64,000 bases of DNA from Parvibaculum sp035325945 (lineage in GTDB: Bacteria; Pseudomonadota; Alphaproteobacteria; Parvibaculales; Parvibaculaceae). Made by a program: the position numbers and the translations under genes. The notes below the pieces were generated by a model. It was given only the letters and a program-made list of their open reading frames with translations. It had not been told where the DNA came from and searched no databases. Shown one piece after another: positions 53,071 through 63,172 of the stretch. Every line of letters starts with the position of its first letter. The stretch's first letter is position 1. The stretch is from positions 1 through 64,000 of the forward strand of contig NZ_DAOKYX010000007.1 of assembly GCF_035325945.1 (NCBI RefSeq), read 5' to 3'.

Positions 53071-54345
53071 TCAGCGCTTCAGGACGCTCCTGCCGGCATA
53101 TTCGGCGGTCGGCCCGAGCAGTTCCTCGATGCGGAGGAGCTGGTTGTATTTCGCCAGCCGGTCGGAACGCGCGAGCGAACCGGTCTTGATCTGGCCGCAA
53201 TTCGTCGCCACCGCGAGATCGGCGATGGTCGCATCCTCAGTTTCGCCGGAACGATGCGACATGACAGCCGTGTAGCTCGCCTTGTGCGCCAGTTCGACGG
53301 CCTCGAGCGTCTCGGTGAGAGTGCCGATCTGGTTCACCTTTACGAGAATCGAGTTCGCCACGCCCTTGGCGATGCCTTCGGCCAGGCGGCGCCTGTTGGT
53401 CACGAAGAGATCGTCGCCCACGAGCTGAACCTTGTCGCCGATCGCTTCGGTGAGCGCCTTCCAGCCCTGCCAGTCGTCCTCCGCCATGCCGTCCTCGATC
53501 GAGATGATCGGATAGCGGCTGACGAGGTGGCGCCAATACTCAACCATGCCGCCGGCATCGAGCTTCTTGCCCTCGCCTTCGAGATTGTAGACGCCGCCCT
53601 TGTAGAACTCGGTCGAGGCGGCATCGAGCGCGAGGTAGATATCCTCGCCCGGCTTGTAGCCGGCCTTCTCGATCGCCTTCATGACGAAGCCGATAGCGTC
53701 TTCGGTCGAGGCGAGGTTCGGCGCGAAGCCGCCTTCGTCGCCCACATTGGTGTTGTGCCCGGCCGCCTTCAGCTCCGCCTTGAGCGTGTGGAAGACTTCG
53801 GCACCCATGCGCAGCGCGTCGCCGAAGGTTTCGGCGGCGACCGGCATGATCATGAATTCCTGAATGTCGATCGGATTGTCGGCATGCTGACCGCCATTGA
53901 CGATGTTCATCATCGGCACCGGCAGTATGCGGGCCGCCGGCCCGCCGACATAGCGGAAGAGTGCCTGATCCTGGGAAAGGGCCTGCGCTTTCGCGACGGC
54001 CAGCGAAACGCCGAGAATGGCGTTGGCGCCGATTCGCGATTTGTTGGGCGTGCCGTCGAGTTCGCACATGGCCCGGTCGATGGCGATCTGCTCGGCAGCA
54101 TCCATGCCGCCGATGGCGTCGAATATCTCGCCATTGATCGCGGCGACCGCCGTTCTGACGCCCTTGCCCTTGTAGCGGCTGCCGCCATCGCGCAGTTCCA
54201 CAGCCTCATGCGCGCCTGTCGACGCGCCGGAGGGCACGGCCGCACGGCCGAGAGCGCCATCTTCGAGCAGAACATCGACCTCGACCGTCGGATTACCGCG
54301 GCTATCCAGAATTTCGCGGCCAATGATGTCGATGATTGCAGCCAT
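53071..54345 (-). CDS. eno: Enolase
   Basis: This 424-aa glycolytic enzyme converts 2-phosphoglycerate to phosphoenolpyruvate. Conserved blocks include REILDSRGNPTVEVDV, GASTGAHEAVELRD, SIEDGMAEDDWQGW with metal-binding acids, LVGDDLFVTN, ILVKVNQIGTLTETLEA with catalytic Lys, and SHRSGETEDATIADLAV. Full length, with a terminator directly downstream. In many alphaproteobacteria it sits just before ftsB and pdhABC; here a DUF1329 gene lies between. Confidence 0.98.
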   Translation of the reverse strand: MAAIIDIIGREILDSRGNPTVEVDVLLEDGALGRAAVPSGASTGAHEAVELRDGGSRYKGKGVRTAVAAINGEIFDAIGGMDAAEQIAIDRAMCELDGTPNKSRIGANAILGVSLAVAKAQALSQDQALFRYVGGPAARILPVPMMNIVNGGQHADNPIDIQEFMIMPVAAETFGDALRMGAEVFHTLKAELKAAGHNTNVGDEGGFAPNLASTEDAIGFVMKAIEKAGYKPGEDIYLALDAASTEFYKGGVYNLEGEGKKLDAGGMVEYWRHLVSRYPIISIEDGMAEDDWQGWKALTEAIGDKVQLVGDDLFVTNRRRLAEGIAKGVANSILVKVNQIGTLTETLEAVELAHKASYTAVMSHRSGETEDATIADLAVATNCGQIKTGSLARSDRLAKYNQLLRIEELLGPTAEYAGRSVLKR

Positions 54346-54469
54346 GTCTTACAGACTCCGATGATTGGAAATCGCCAATGCCCCTCCCGGCGCGCCGGGC
54401 GCCGCGGAGGGGTTGCGCGTTTCTATCGGAGAGACGCGCCCCGCGAAAGGGGCCTTGTCGCTCCGCGCC

Positions 54470-55036
54470 TCAGCCAGGCACCAGTTCGGCGAAGGGCAAT
54501 TCTTCCGGGGCCTGCCTCAGCAACCAGTCGCGATTGTTGAGGATGTAATTCCGCTCGGCCTCGATCATGGCGCGCCCCATGCCGACGCAGAACGCCTGCC
54601 CCGGCGTCGCCGGTCCCTGGCCGGCGGGACCAGCGGCCTCGATATCGTCGAGCGAGGCATAGACCTCATCGAGATCGGCGAGGCGCTCGTCGAGAAGGGT
54701 TTTGATCCTTCGTCTTGGCAGATAGGGCGCAAAGCTCAGCAGAAACATGAATTCCGAGCGGAGCCTGTGGCGCGCATTCACCGTCATGAGTGTGTTCAGA
54801 CAGACGGAACGTCCCGCATCCGTGATCGCATAGACCTTCTTCGCCGGACGGTTTTCCTGCTCCACCCGCTCGTAGGTCACAAGACCTTCGGCCGCAAGCT
54901 CGTTGAGCGCGGGGTAGATGTTGCTGATCGTCACATCGACGATCTTCGAGACTTCCTGCTCCAGCACCTTCTTGATGTCGTACCCGGTCGCGGGCCCCGC
55001 CATCAAAACGCTGAGCAACAGTTCCTTTGTATTCAA
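54470..55036 (-). CDS. PadR family transcriptional regulator
   Basis: This 188-aa protein has the PadR winged-helix domain at the N-terminus (LLLSVLMAGPATGYDIKKVLEQEV, TISNIYPALNELAAEGLVTYE) and a longer helical Vir-type C-terminal domain (residues about 95-175). PadR proteins often respond to aromatic acids or other small molecules and repress adjacent genes. A perfect inverted repeat (55065-55086) lies just before its start, suggesting autoregulation. It is divergent from the DUF1302 gene and is the obvious candidate regulator of it. Confidence 0.9.
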   Translation of the reverse strand: MNTKELLLSVLMAGPATGYDIKKVLEQEVSKIVDVTISNIYPALNELAAEGLVTYERVEQENRPAKKVYAITDAGRSVCLNTLMTVNARHRLRSEFMFLLSFAPYLPRRRIKTLLDERLADLDEVYASLDDIEAAGPAGQGPATPGQAFCVGMGRAMIEAERNYILNNRDWLLRQAPEELPFAELVPG

Positions 55037-55064
55037 TCCGCTTCCCTCCCCGTCAGCAGACCGA

Positions 55065-55086
55065 CTATCCCTCTTGCTAGGGATAG
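55065..55086. promoter_or_regulatory. Probable PadR operator
   Basis: CTATCCCT (55065-55072) and AGGGATAG (55079-55086) are perfect complements separated by 6 bases, 29 bp before the PadR start. A weaker pair TAGGT/ACCTA (55115-55119 and 55127-55131) lies beyond, in an A/T-rich stretch with TTTTATATATAA. The interval serves both padR and the divergent DUF1302 gene. Confidence 0.6.
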
Positions 55087-55351
55087 CGTGTTTTATATAT
55101 AAGATTTTTGCTAGTAGGTTTATTCCACCTATTACACATAACTATAATCGACTGATCAAACCCTCCTCCTCAGTCAAAGGTCAGCATCCCTCACCACCTC
55201 GCGGCCGGCTCCCCCCTCGGACCCGGCCGCTCTACTTCGGCGCTGTCGGCTGATGTCGGCGCCGAACTCGAAGCAAGCGGGAGAAACAATCAAAATGAGA
55301 GTATCGGCGGGAACGCCCACTGTCACGACCCATCAGATGGGCCGGGGCACC

Positions 55352-57190
55352 ATGAAATCTGCGTTTTTCGGCGCTGCCGCAGCGTTCGCCTTGATGGCGG
55401 GCGGAACGGCACAGGCCGAATAGTTCAAATTCGGCGACATCGACGTCTCGATCGACACGACGGTCTCGCTGGGCATGACCATGCGGACCAGCGCGCGCAG
55501 CTGCGAGCACGTGTCCCAAGTCAATGGCGGCTGCGCCTCGTCGAGCGGTCGTTGGACGGGTATCAACTCCGACAACGGCAATCTGAACTTCGATCGGGGC
55601 GACATCACCGACGCGATCGGCCGCGTCACCGCCGACGTTCACGCCAAGTGGGGCAATTACGGCGCCTTCGTGCGTCCGACCGCCTTCTACAACGCGGTCT
55701 ATGCCCGGAACGACCTGCGCTTCCGCGACCTGCAGCGCGACGGCAAGGAGCAGCTCGAATACAACGTCAACGTGCTCGACGCCTTCGTTTACGGCAATTG
55801 GGACGTTGACGGCCATGCCACGACGCTTCGCGTCGGCAAGCAGGCTCTCAACTGGGGCGAGAGCATCTTCATCTCCGGTGGCGTGAACAACTTCCAGGCC
55901 TTCGATGTCACCGCGCTTCGCACGCCGGGTGCGGAACTGAAGGACGGCATGACGCCCATGCCGATGGTCTATGGCTCCTTCGCGGCGACCGATGCGCTGA
56001 CGATCGAAGCCTTCTGGCAGTTCTCCTACAAGCGCACGGAACTCGATCCGGCCGGTTCGTTCTTCTCGACGGACGACATCGTCGGCCGCGGTTCGCTGCC
56101 CGCCTTCTCTGTCGGAATCAACGACAGGATCGGTCTGGCCGCCATCTCGCTTCCCCGCGAGGGCGACCGTGGCGCGAGCGACCGCAACCAGTTCGGCCTC
56201 GCCGCGCACTACTACGCGGACAATGTCGGAACGGGCACCGATTTTGGCCTCTACTTCACGCGCTATTCGAGCCGCCTGCCCTATCTGGGCTTCACCAATG
56301 GCGGTGAGACCTTCGCCGAGACCTGCGCCAATCCGCTCTATGGCCTCGACTGTTCCACAGCAGCCGGTGTTAACGCGGCCTTCGTCATCGGCTCGAACAA
56401 CGCCTCCTATTTCTACGACTTCCCGACCATCAACACGATTGGCGCGAGCTTCAGCACGACGGTCGAGGGCACGGCGCTCTCGGGCGAAGTCACCTTCTCG
56501 CCCAAGATGGCATTCGGCATCTCCGACGCCGAACTCAACGCCTCGCAGATGGACGGGCTTGGTGCATCGCCCTTCCTCTCCGGTGGCGGTTGCGTACCCC
56601 CGGCCTGCCGCTTCAGCAGCCTCCCCTTCGCGCCTGGCGCCGGGCAGTCGACGCTCGCGCATATCGACCTCAATGCCTGGCAGGGGCAGATCGGCACGAT
56701 CTCGGCTTTCTCGACGACGGACTTCCTGCCGCGCAATCTCGGCGCGGATAGCGGTGCCTTCATCGTCAACGCCGGTTTCGTCTATGTGCCGGATGCGGGC
56801 GCCTACCCGCTCAACCGCGCCGGCCCCGAGGGTGGCATCCGCAACCCGTTCGCGGCAGCTCTGCTGACGAGCGGCGCCGGCAACCCGCAATACGCGACGA
56901 GCTTCTCGTCGGGCTATCGCGCGCTCGTGGTCGTCGACTATCCGAACGCCTTCGGCACGGCGGTCACCATCTCGCCGAAGATCGTCTGGCGTCATGACGT
57001 GCTCGGCTACGCGCCGGGGCCGAACACGGCCGGTTATCTGAAGGGCCTCAAGACGGTCTCGCTCGGCGCGGATGCGAAGTATCAGGCGATCAAGGCCAGC
57101 CTGAGCTGGACCTCGAGCTTCGGCGCCGGCTGGTACAACGCTGTCTCCGATCGCGACTTCGCGATGGCCAGCATTTCCTACGCGTTCTGA
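55352..57190 (+). pseudogene. DUF1302 outer-membrane protein gene with in-frame amber codon
   Basis: The frame from ATG 55352 encodes a signal peptide (MKSAFFGAAAAFALMAGGTAQAE), then TAG at 55421-55423, then continues open for 588 codons to 57190. The downstream part matches the DUF1302 family of large outer-membrane proteins (GRVTADVHAKWGNYGAFVRP, LRVGKQALNWGESIFISGG, PMPMVYGSFAATDALTIEAF) and ends in YAF as barrels do. A CAG-to-TAG change would explain the stop. An in-frame ATG at 55295 could also start it. An internal restart at 55475 would lack a signal peptide. It is divergent from padR and followed by a strong terminator. Sequencing error, true inactivation and read-through are all possible. 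Confidence 0.85.
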
Positions 57191-57235
57191 CGCTGACTTG
57201 ACGGCATCCCTGCCCCCCAGAGATGCCGGCATACA

Positions 57236-57276
57236 CCGCCCCGGGAAGGCCAGTCCTCCCCGGGGCGGCATTTTTT
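57236..57276 (+). terminator. Intrinsic terminator of the DUF1302 gene
   Basis: CCGCCCCGGGAAGG pairs with CCTCCCCGGGGCGG (one mismatch, 5-base loop) and is followed after CA by TTTTTT. It lies 45 bases after the DUF1302 stop and separates it from queC. Confidence 0.88.
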
Positions 57277-57334
57277 GGGCCGCTTGACGGCGGCGGCCGC
57301 CTCCTGTTCAAAAGCCTCGAACCGGAGAAAACCG

Positions 57335-58048
57335 ATGCCAGATCGCAGCAATTCCAAGGCTCTCGTGCTCTTCTCGGGCGGACAGGATTCGACGGTCTGC
57401 CTCGCCTGGGCGCTCGAGCGTTATGATGCCGTCGAAACGGTCGGCTTCGACTATGGCCAGAGCCATGCGGTCGAGCTTACCTGCCGGGCGCGGCTGCGCG
57501 AGGAAGTCGCCAGCGCCTTTCCGAGCTGGGCGCCGCGGCTCGGCCCCGATCACATGCTCCACCTCACCGAACTCGCGGCCATCAGCGAAACGGCGCTGAC
57601 CCGCGATGTCGCCATCGAAATGGACGAGAACGGCCTTCCGAACACCTTCGTGCCCGGCCGCAATCTCCTGTTCTTTACCTATGCGGCGGCGCTTGGCTAC
57701 AGGCGCGGCGCCGGCACGCTTGTCGGCGGTATGTGCGAAACGGACTATTCCGGCTATCCCGACTGCCGGAGCGATACGATCCAGACGCTTGCGAAAGCGC
57801 TCTCGCTCGGCATGGCGCGGCATTTCACCATCGAAACACCCTTGATGTGGATCGACAAAGCTGCCACATGGGCGCTGGCGGAAGAACTCGGCGGACCGGC
57901 GCTGGTGCACATCATCGTCGAGCATTCGCATAGCTGCTATCGCGGCGACCGCACACATCGCCATGACTGGGGTTATGGATGCGGCACATGCCCGGCCTGC
58001 GAATTGCGGGCCAGGGGTTATGCGGCCTATATGGCCGCGAAGGCTTGA
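57335..58048 (+). CDS. queC: 7-cyano-7-deazaguanine synthase
   Basis: This 237-aa ATP-dependent enzyme converts 7-carboxy-7-deazaguanine to preQ0 in queuosine synthesis. It shows the PP-loop LVLFSGGQDSTVCLAWAL, DYGQSHAVEL, VPGRNLLFFTYAAALGYR and a zinc-binding cluster (HSCYRG, GCGTCPAC). The start at 57335 has GGAGAAA upstream. It heads the queC-queE-queD-queF operon; I see no convincing preQ1 riboswitch in the short leader after the upstream terminator. Confidence 0.94.
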   Translation: MPDRSNSKALVLFSGGQDSTVCLAWALERYDAVETVGFDYGQSHAVELTCRARLREEVASAFPSWAPRLGPDHMLHLTELAAISETALTRDVAIEMDENGLPNTFVPGRNLLFFTYAAALGYRRGAGTLVGGMCETDYSGYPDCRSDTIQTLAKALSLGMARHFTIETPLMWIDKAATWALAEELGGPALVHIIVEHSHSCYRGDRTHRHDWGYGCGTCPACELRARGYAAYMAAKA

Positions 58049-58052
58049 GCTC

Positions 58053-58685
58053 ATGTATTCGGTGAAGGAAATCTTTTACACGCTGCAAGGCGAAGGCGCG
58101 AATGCGGGGCGGCCGGCCGTTTTCTGCCGGTTCGCGGGCTGCAATCTGTGGACCGGTCGCGAGGAGGATCGCGCACGGGCCGTCTGCACCTTCTGCGACA
58201 CGGATTTCGTCGGCACGGATGGCCCGGGCGGCGGCAAATTCGCCGATGCGGCCGTCCTTGCCGATGCGGTCGAGCGCGCCTGGGCGGCTGGCACGCACGC
58301 GCATCGCTTCGTCGTCTGCACGGGCGGCGAACCGCTGCTGCAACTCGACGCGCCGCTCATCGCCGCCCTTCATGAGCGCGGTTTCGAGATCGCGGTCGAA
58401 ACCAACGGCACGATCGCCGCGCCCGAAGGCATCGACTGGATCTGCGTGAGCCCCAAGGCCGATGCGGAGCTGAAACAGCTCTCAGGCAGCGAACTCAAGC
58501 TCGTCTATCCTCAGGACAAGGCCCGCCCCGAGCGGTTTGAAAGTCTGGATTTCAGCCATTTTCTGCTGCAGCCCATGGATGGACCCCATGTCGCAGAGAA
58601 CACCAAGGCCGCGACCGACTATTGTCTCGCTCATCCGAAGTGGCGGCTTTCGCTGCAGACACACAAGATGATCGGTATTCCCTGA
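58053..58685 (+). CDS. queE: 7-carboxy-7-deazaguanine synthase
   Basis: This 210-aa radical-SAM enzyme rearranges 6-carboxytetrahydropterin to 7-carboxy-7-deazaguanine. The cluster motif is the expanded C-X14-C-X2-C form (CNLWTGREEDRARAVCTFC) known from a subset of QueE, instead of CX3CX2C. Other blocks are YTLQGEGANAGRPAVFCRFAGC, VCTGGEPLLQ and ETNGT. The start is 4 bases after queC and its stop overlaps the queD start. Confidence 0.94.
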   Translation: MYSVKEIFYTLQGEGANAGRPAVFCRFAGCNLWTGREEDRARAVCTFCDTDFVGTDGPGGGKFADAAVLADAVERAWAAGTHAHRFVVCTGGEPLLQLDAPLIAALHERGFEIAVETNGTIAAPEGIDWICVSPKADAELKQLSGSELKLVYPQDKARPERFESLDFSHFLLQPMDGPHVAENTKAATDYCLAHPKWRLSLQTHKMIGIP

Positions 58686-59074
58686 TGCGCATTTACAAGG
58701 AATTCCTTTTCGACGCGGCGCATTTTCTGCCCTATGCGGCCGACGGCCATCCCAATCGCCGGATGCATGGCCATTCCTTCCGCGCCGTCGTCTGGCTGGA
58801 GGGAAAGCCCGCGGCGGAAACCGGCCTCGTGCGCCATTTCGAGGATGTCGAACGCGAACTCTTGCGCGTGCGCGAAAAGCTCGATCATCGTCTGCTGAAC
58901 GAGATCGAGGGGCTCGAATTCCCGACACTCGAGCGCATCGCCATGTGGATCTGGGACGAACTCAAGACACCGCTGCCCGAAATCGCACGGATCGAAATTC
59001 ATCGCGCCTCCTGCAATGAAGGATGCGTCTACGATGGTCCGCAGGCGGAAAAGAACGAAGGAAGGCCCGCATGA
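58685..59074 (+). CDS. queD: 6-carboxytetrahydropterin synthase-like protein (QueD family), atypical active site
   Basis: This 129-aa T-fold protein should make 6-carboxytetrahydropterin from dihydroneopterin triphosphate. Zinc ligands H13, H28 and H30 (DAAHFLP, MHGHSF) and the LDH pair (D67, H68) are present. However, where E. coli QueD has GHKCGRLHGH with the catalytic Cys, this has GHPNRRMHGH (Asn24), and the late catalytic Glu (VKETCTAGC) aligns with Ala108 (HRASCNEGC). Its ATG overlaps the queE TGA and its end overlaps the queF start, so it is tightly coupled. It may be a variant class or depend on other residues. Confidence 0.85.
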   Translation: MRIYKEFLFDAAHFLPYAADGHPNRRMHGHSFRAVVWLEGKPAAETGLVRHFEDVERELLRVREKLDHRLLNEIEGLEFPTLERIAMWIWDELKTPLPEIARIEIHRASCNEGCVYDGPQAEKNEGRPA

Positions 59075-59526
59075 GCAAGTCGAAGCTGACGCAGCTTGGC
59101 GCGAAGGTGGAGATTCCCGTCTCCCCCGAGACGGCGGAACTCGAGCGCGTGCCGAACCCGCATGCCGATGCGAATTATGTCGCGCGCTTCACCGTGCCCG
59201 AATTCACCTCGATCTGCCCGGTGACGGGACAGCCCGATTTCGCGCATCTCGTCATCGACTACGTGCCGGGAAAGTGGCTCGTCGAATCGAAGTCGCTGAA
59301 GCTCTATCTGCAATCCTTCCGCAATCACGGCGCGTTCCACGAAGACTGCACGGTGGCCATCGGCAAGCGGCTTGCGAAGACGCTCGCGCCGAAATGGCTC
59401 CGCATCGGCGGCTACTGGTATCCGCGCGGCGGCATTCCCATCGATGTCTTCTGGCAGACGGGCAAGCTCCCGGCAGGCGTCTGGGTTCCCGATCAGGGCG
59501 TCGCCCCCTATCGCGGGCGTGGCTGA
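59071..59526 (+). CDS. queF: NADPH-dependent 7-cyano-7-deazaguanine reductase
   Basis: This 151-aa short-form (type I) QueF reduces the nitrile of preQ0 to the amine preQ1. The nucleophile Cys49 and Asp56 lie in FTSICPVTGQPDFAHL, and the YLQSFRNHGAFHED segment is the cofactor-binding QueF signature. The ATG overlaps the queD stop. With queC, queE and queD it encodes the late steps to preQ1; folE, tgt, queA and queG are not in the window. Confidence 0.95.
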   Translation: MSKSKLTQLGAKVEIPVSPETAELERVPNPHADANYVARFTVPEFTSICPVTGQPDFAHLVIDYVPGKWLVESKSLKLYLQSFRNHGAFHEDCTVAIGKRLAKTLAPKWLRIGGYWYPRGGIPIDVFWQTGKLPAGVWVPDQGVAPYRGRG

Positions 59527-59538
59527 ATCCTGAACTGA

Positions 59539-59558
59539 CGAAAGGGCTGGCCCTTTCG
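59539..59558 (+). terminator. Hairpin after queF
   Basis: CGAAAGGG and CCCTTTCG pair perfectly around CTGG, 12 bases after the queF stop. There is no downstream U-run on the plus strand, so termination would be weak or factor-assisted. Confidence 0.4.
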
Positions 59559-59625
59559 CCGCCGATCCTGTCAAACTCTCCGAAAATCAAACGCCGATCA
59601 AAACGGCGGACCGGGGAGCGACGAC

Positions 59626-60531
59626 ATGCCGAAACTTGAAACTCTGCCTGCCACCGCGACGACGGACGAAATCCTGTCGATCCTCAATCGCGACGGAGCG
59701 CTCATCCTGAAGGATGTTCTGAGCGCCGCGCAGGTGCGCGCCGTGCGCGACGAGATCATGCCCTATGTCGAGGCGACGGAGCCGGGCCGCGACGATTTCA
59801 CGGGCAGGCTCACCACGCGGACGGGCGCGCTTGTCTCCCGTTCGCCGACGTCGCGCGAGATGATCGCCCATCCCAAACTCGTCGAGGCCGCGGCGAACTT
59901 CCTCAAGCCCTATTGCGAGCGTATCCAGCTTCATCTCACACAGGTCATCCGCATCAGGCCCGGCCAGCCGAAGCAGCCGATCCATCGCGACCGCTGGGCA
60001 TGGGGCACATTCCTCAAGGACATCGAGCCGCAATTCAACACGATCTGGGCCGTTACCGAATTCACGCATGAAAATGGCGCAACCCAGGTCGTGCCCGGAA
60101 GCACCGGCTGGCCGGACGACCGCCGTCCGACCACGGACGAAATCGGCTATGCAGAAATGTCGCCCGGCTCGGTGCTCGTTTATACCGGCTCGGTCTTTCA
60201 TGGCGGCGGCGAAAATATATCGAGCGGCGACCGCATCGGCATCAACATCACCTATACGCTCGGCTGGCTCCGGCAGGAGGAGAACCAGTATCTCTCCTGC
60301 CCGCCCGAGATCGCGCGAACGCTCTCGCCCGAACTTCAGGCGCTGATCGGCTATGCGCTGGGGAGCTATGCGCTCGGCTACTACACGCCGCCGCTTCCGG
60401 CGGGCAAAGGGCCGGAGCTTGTGCCGCCGGACTTCGCGCTCAATGGCAACGCGTCCGGCTCGGCATTCGGATCGGAGGATTTGCTGCAGTCGCTGTCGGA
60501 ATCGGTCAGCGCCAAGGAACCGGCGCGATAA
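59626..60531 (+). CDS. Phytanoyl-CoA dioxygenase (PhyH) family protein
   Basis: This 301-aa Fe(II)/2-oxoglutarate oxygenase has the HxD motif in IHRDRWAWG and the distal His in VFHGGGENISSGDRIGINITYTLG, with the Arg that binds 2-oxoglutarate. The N-terminus (LNRDGALILKDVLSAAQVRAVRDEI) is typical of PhyH. Family members hydroxylate varied small molecules or lipids, and no substrate can be assigned here. It follows the que operon by 99 bases and converges on kdsA; a hairpin lies between. Confidence 0.88.
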   Translation: MPKLETLPATATTDEILSILNRDGALILKDVLSAAQVRAVRDEIMPYVEATEPGRDDFTGRLTTRTGALVSRSPTSREMIAHPKLVEAAANFLKPYCERIQLHLTQVIRIRPGQPKQPIHRDRWAWGTFLKDIEPQFNTIWAVTEFTHENGATQVVPGSTGWPDDRRPTTDEIGYAEMSPGSVLVYTGSVFHGGGENISSGDRIGINITYTLGWLRQEENQYLSCPPEIARTLSPELQALIGYALGSYALGYYTPPLPAGKGPELVPPDFALNGNASGSAFGSEDLLQSLSESVSAKEPAR

Positions 60532-60544
60532 GCCGGCCGGGCAC

Positions 60545-60568
60545 AGGAGGCGCGGCCATGCGCCTCCT
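60545..60568. terminator. Hairpin between convergent PhyH and kdsA genes
   Basis: AGGAGGCGC pairs perfectly with GCGCCTCCT around GGCCAT. It lies in the 54-base interval between two convergent stop codons, so it could end transcription from both sides, though no U-run is present. Confidence 0.45.
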
Positions 60569-60585
60569 GATCAGGCGCCTCCCGC

Positions 60586-61419
60586 TCAGGCGGATTTCGC
60601 CAGCTCGTCGAATTTCTTGAGGTTGGCGAGCAGCCCCTCAAGCTCGGAAAGCCTGACCATGTTCGGGCCGTCGGAGGGCGCGTTGTCCGGGTCCTGATGC
60701 GTTTCGAGGAAGACCGCGCCGACACCGAGCGAAACCGCCGCGCGCGCGATATGGGGCACCATGCGGCGGTCGCCGCCCGAGGCCGTGCCCTGCCCGCCGG
60801 GCTGCTGGACCGAATGCGTGGCATCGATCACGATCGGGCATCCGCACTGCTCCTTCATGATCGGAATGGCGCGCATGTCGTTGACGAGCGTGTTGTAGCC
60901 GAAGGAAACGCCCCGCTCCGTCGCCAGCACGTTCGGATTGCCGGAATCGACGACCTTCGCCACCACGTTCTTCATGTCCCAAGGCGCGAGGAACTGGCCC
61001 TTCTTCACATTGACGACCCGGCCGGTGCGCGCCGCCGCATCGAGGAGATCGGTCTGCCGGCAGAGAAACGCCGGGATCTGAAGCACATCGACGACATGCG
61101 CCACTTCCTTGCATTGCTCGCGCTCATGCACGTCCGTCAGCACGGGCACGTCGAGATCGCTGCGCAGATCCTCGAAGATGGGCAATGCGAGGTCGAGGCC
61201 GAGCCCGCGCTTGGCATTGCGGCTCGTCCGGTTCGCCTTGTCGAACGAGGTCTTGTAGATGAAGCCGATGCCGAGCTTCGTCGCGATCTCCTTGATCGCG
61301 CCGGCCATGTCGAAGGCGTGCTGGCGCGTTTCGAGCTGACACGGCCCCGCGATCAGCGTGAACGGCCTGTCGTTGCCGATTTCGAGATTGCCGACCTTGA
61401 CGATGGCATTCGCTTGCAT
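60586..61419 (-). CDS. kdsA: 3-deoxy-8-phosphooctulonate synthase (KDO8P synthase)
   Basis: This 277-aa enzyme condenses phosphoenolpyruvate with arabinose-5-phosphate to start KDO synthesis for lipopolysaccharide. Blocks are LIAGPCQLET, YKTSFDKANRTS, PVLTDVHEREQ, IPAFLCRQTDLL, GQFLAPWDMKNVV, ERGVSFGYNTLVNDMRA and DATHSVQQPGG. The start at 61419 directly precedes conserved sequence; the upstream extension is not family-like. It follows pyrG by 8 bases, a common alphaproteobacterial pairing that also often includes eno. Confidence 0.96.
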   Translation of the reverse strand: MQANAIVKVGNLEIGNDRPFTLIAGPCQLETRQHAFDMAGAIKEIATKLGIGFIYKTSFDKANRTSRNAKRGLGLDLALPIFEDLRSDLDVPVLTDVHEREQCKEVAHVVDVLQIPAFLCRQTDLLDAAARTGRVVNVKKGQFLAPWDMKNVVAKVVDSGNPNVLATERGVSFGYNTLVNDMRAIPIMKEQCGCPIVIDATHSVQQPGGQGTASGGDRRMVPHIARAAVSLGVGAVFLETHQDPDNAPSDGPNMVRLSELEGLLANLKKFDELAKSA

Positions 61420-61427
61420 GGGACGAC

Positions 61428-63056
<1,629 letters not shown>

Positions 63057-63172
63057 GGGCCCTTAACGTACACCAACAAAATGATTCGGATCGTCAAACC
63101 TTGGCCCACAGGGCGGGTCTGACGCAAATAGCTGTGAATTACGCCCGTTCGTGCCGATCGGGCCGGGTTCTT

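Noticed and set aside
55232..57271. A 679-codon minus-strand open frame opposite DUF1302
   Set aside because: The product is Arg/Ala/Gly-rich low-complexity sequence typical of antisense GC-rich DNA; the plus strand encodes a recognisable DUF1302 protein.
57191..57334. PreQ1 riboswitch upstream of queC
   Set aside because: The interval is filled by the DUF1302 terminator and a short GC-rich leader; no preQ1 aptamer-like A-rich tail and stem could be recognised.
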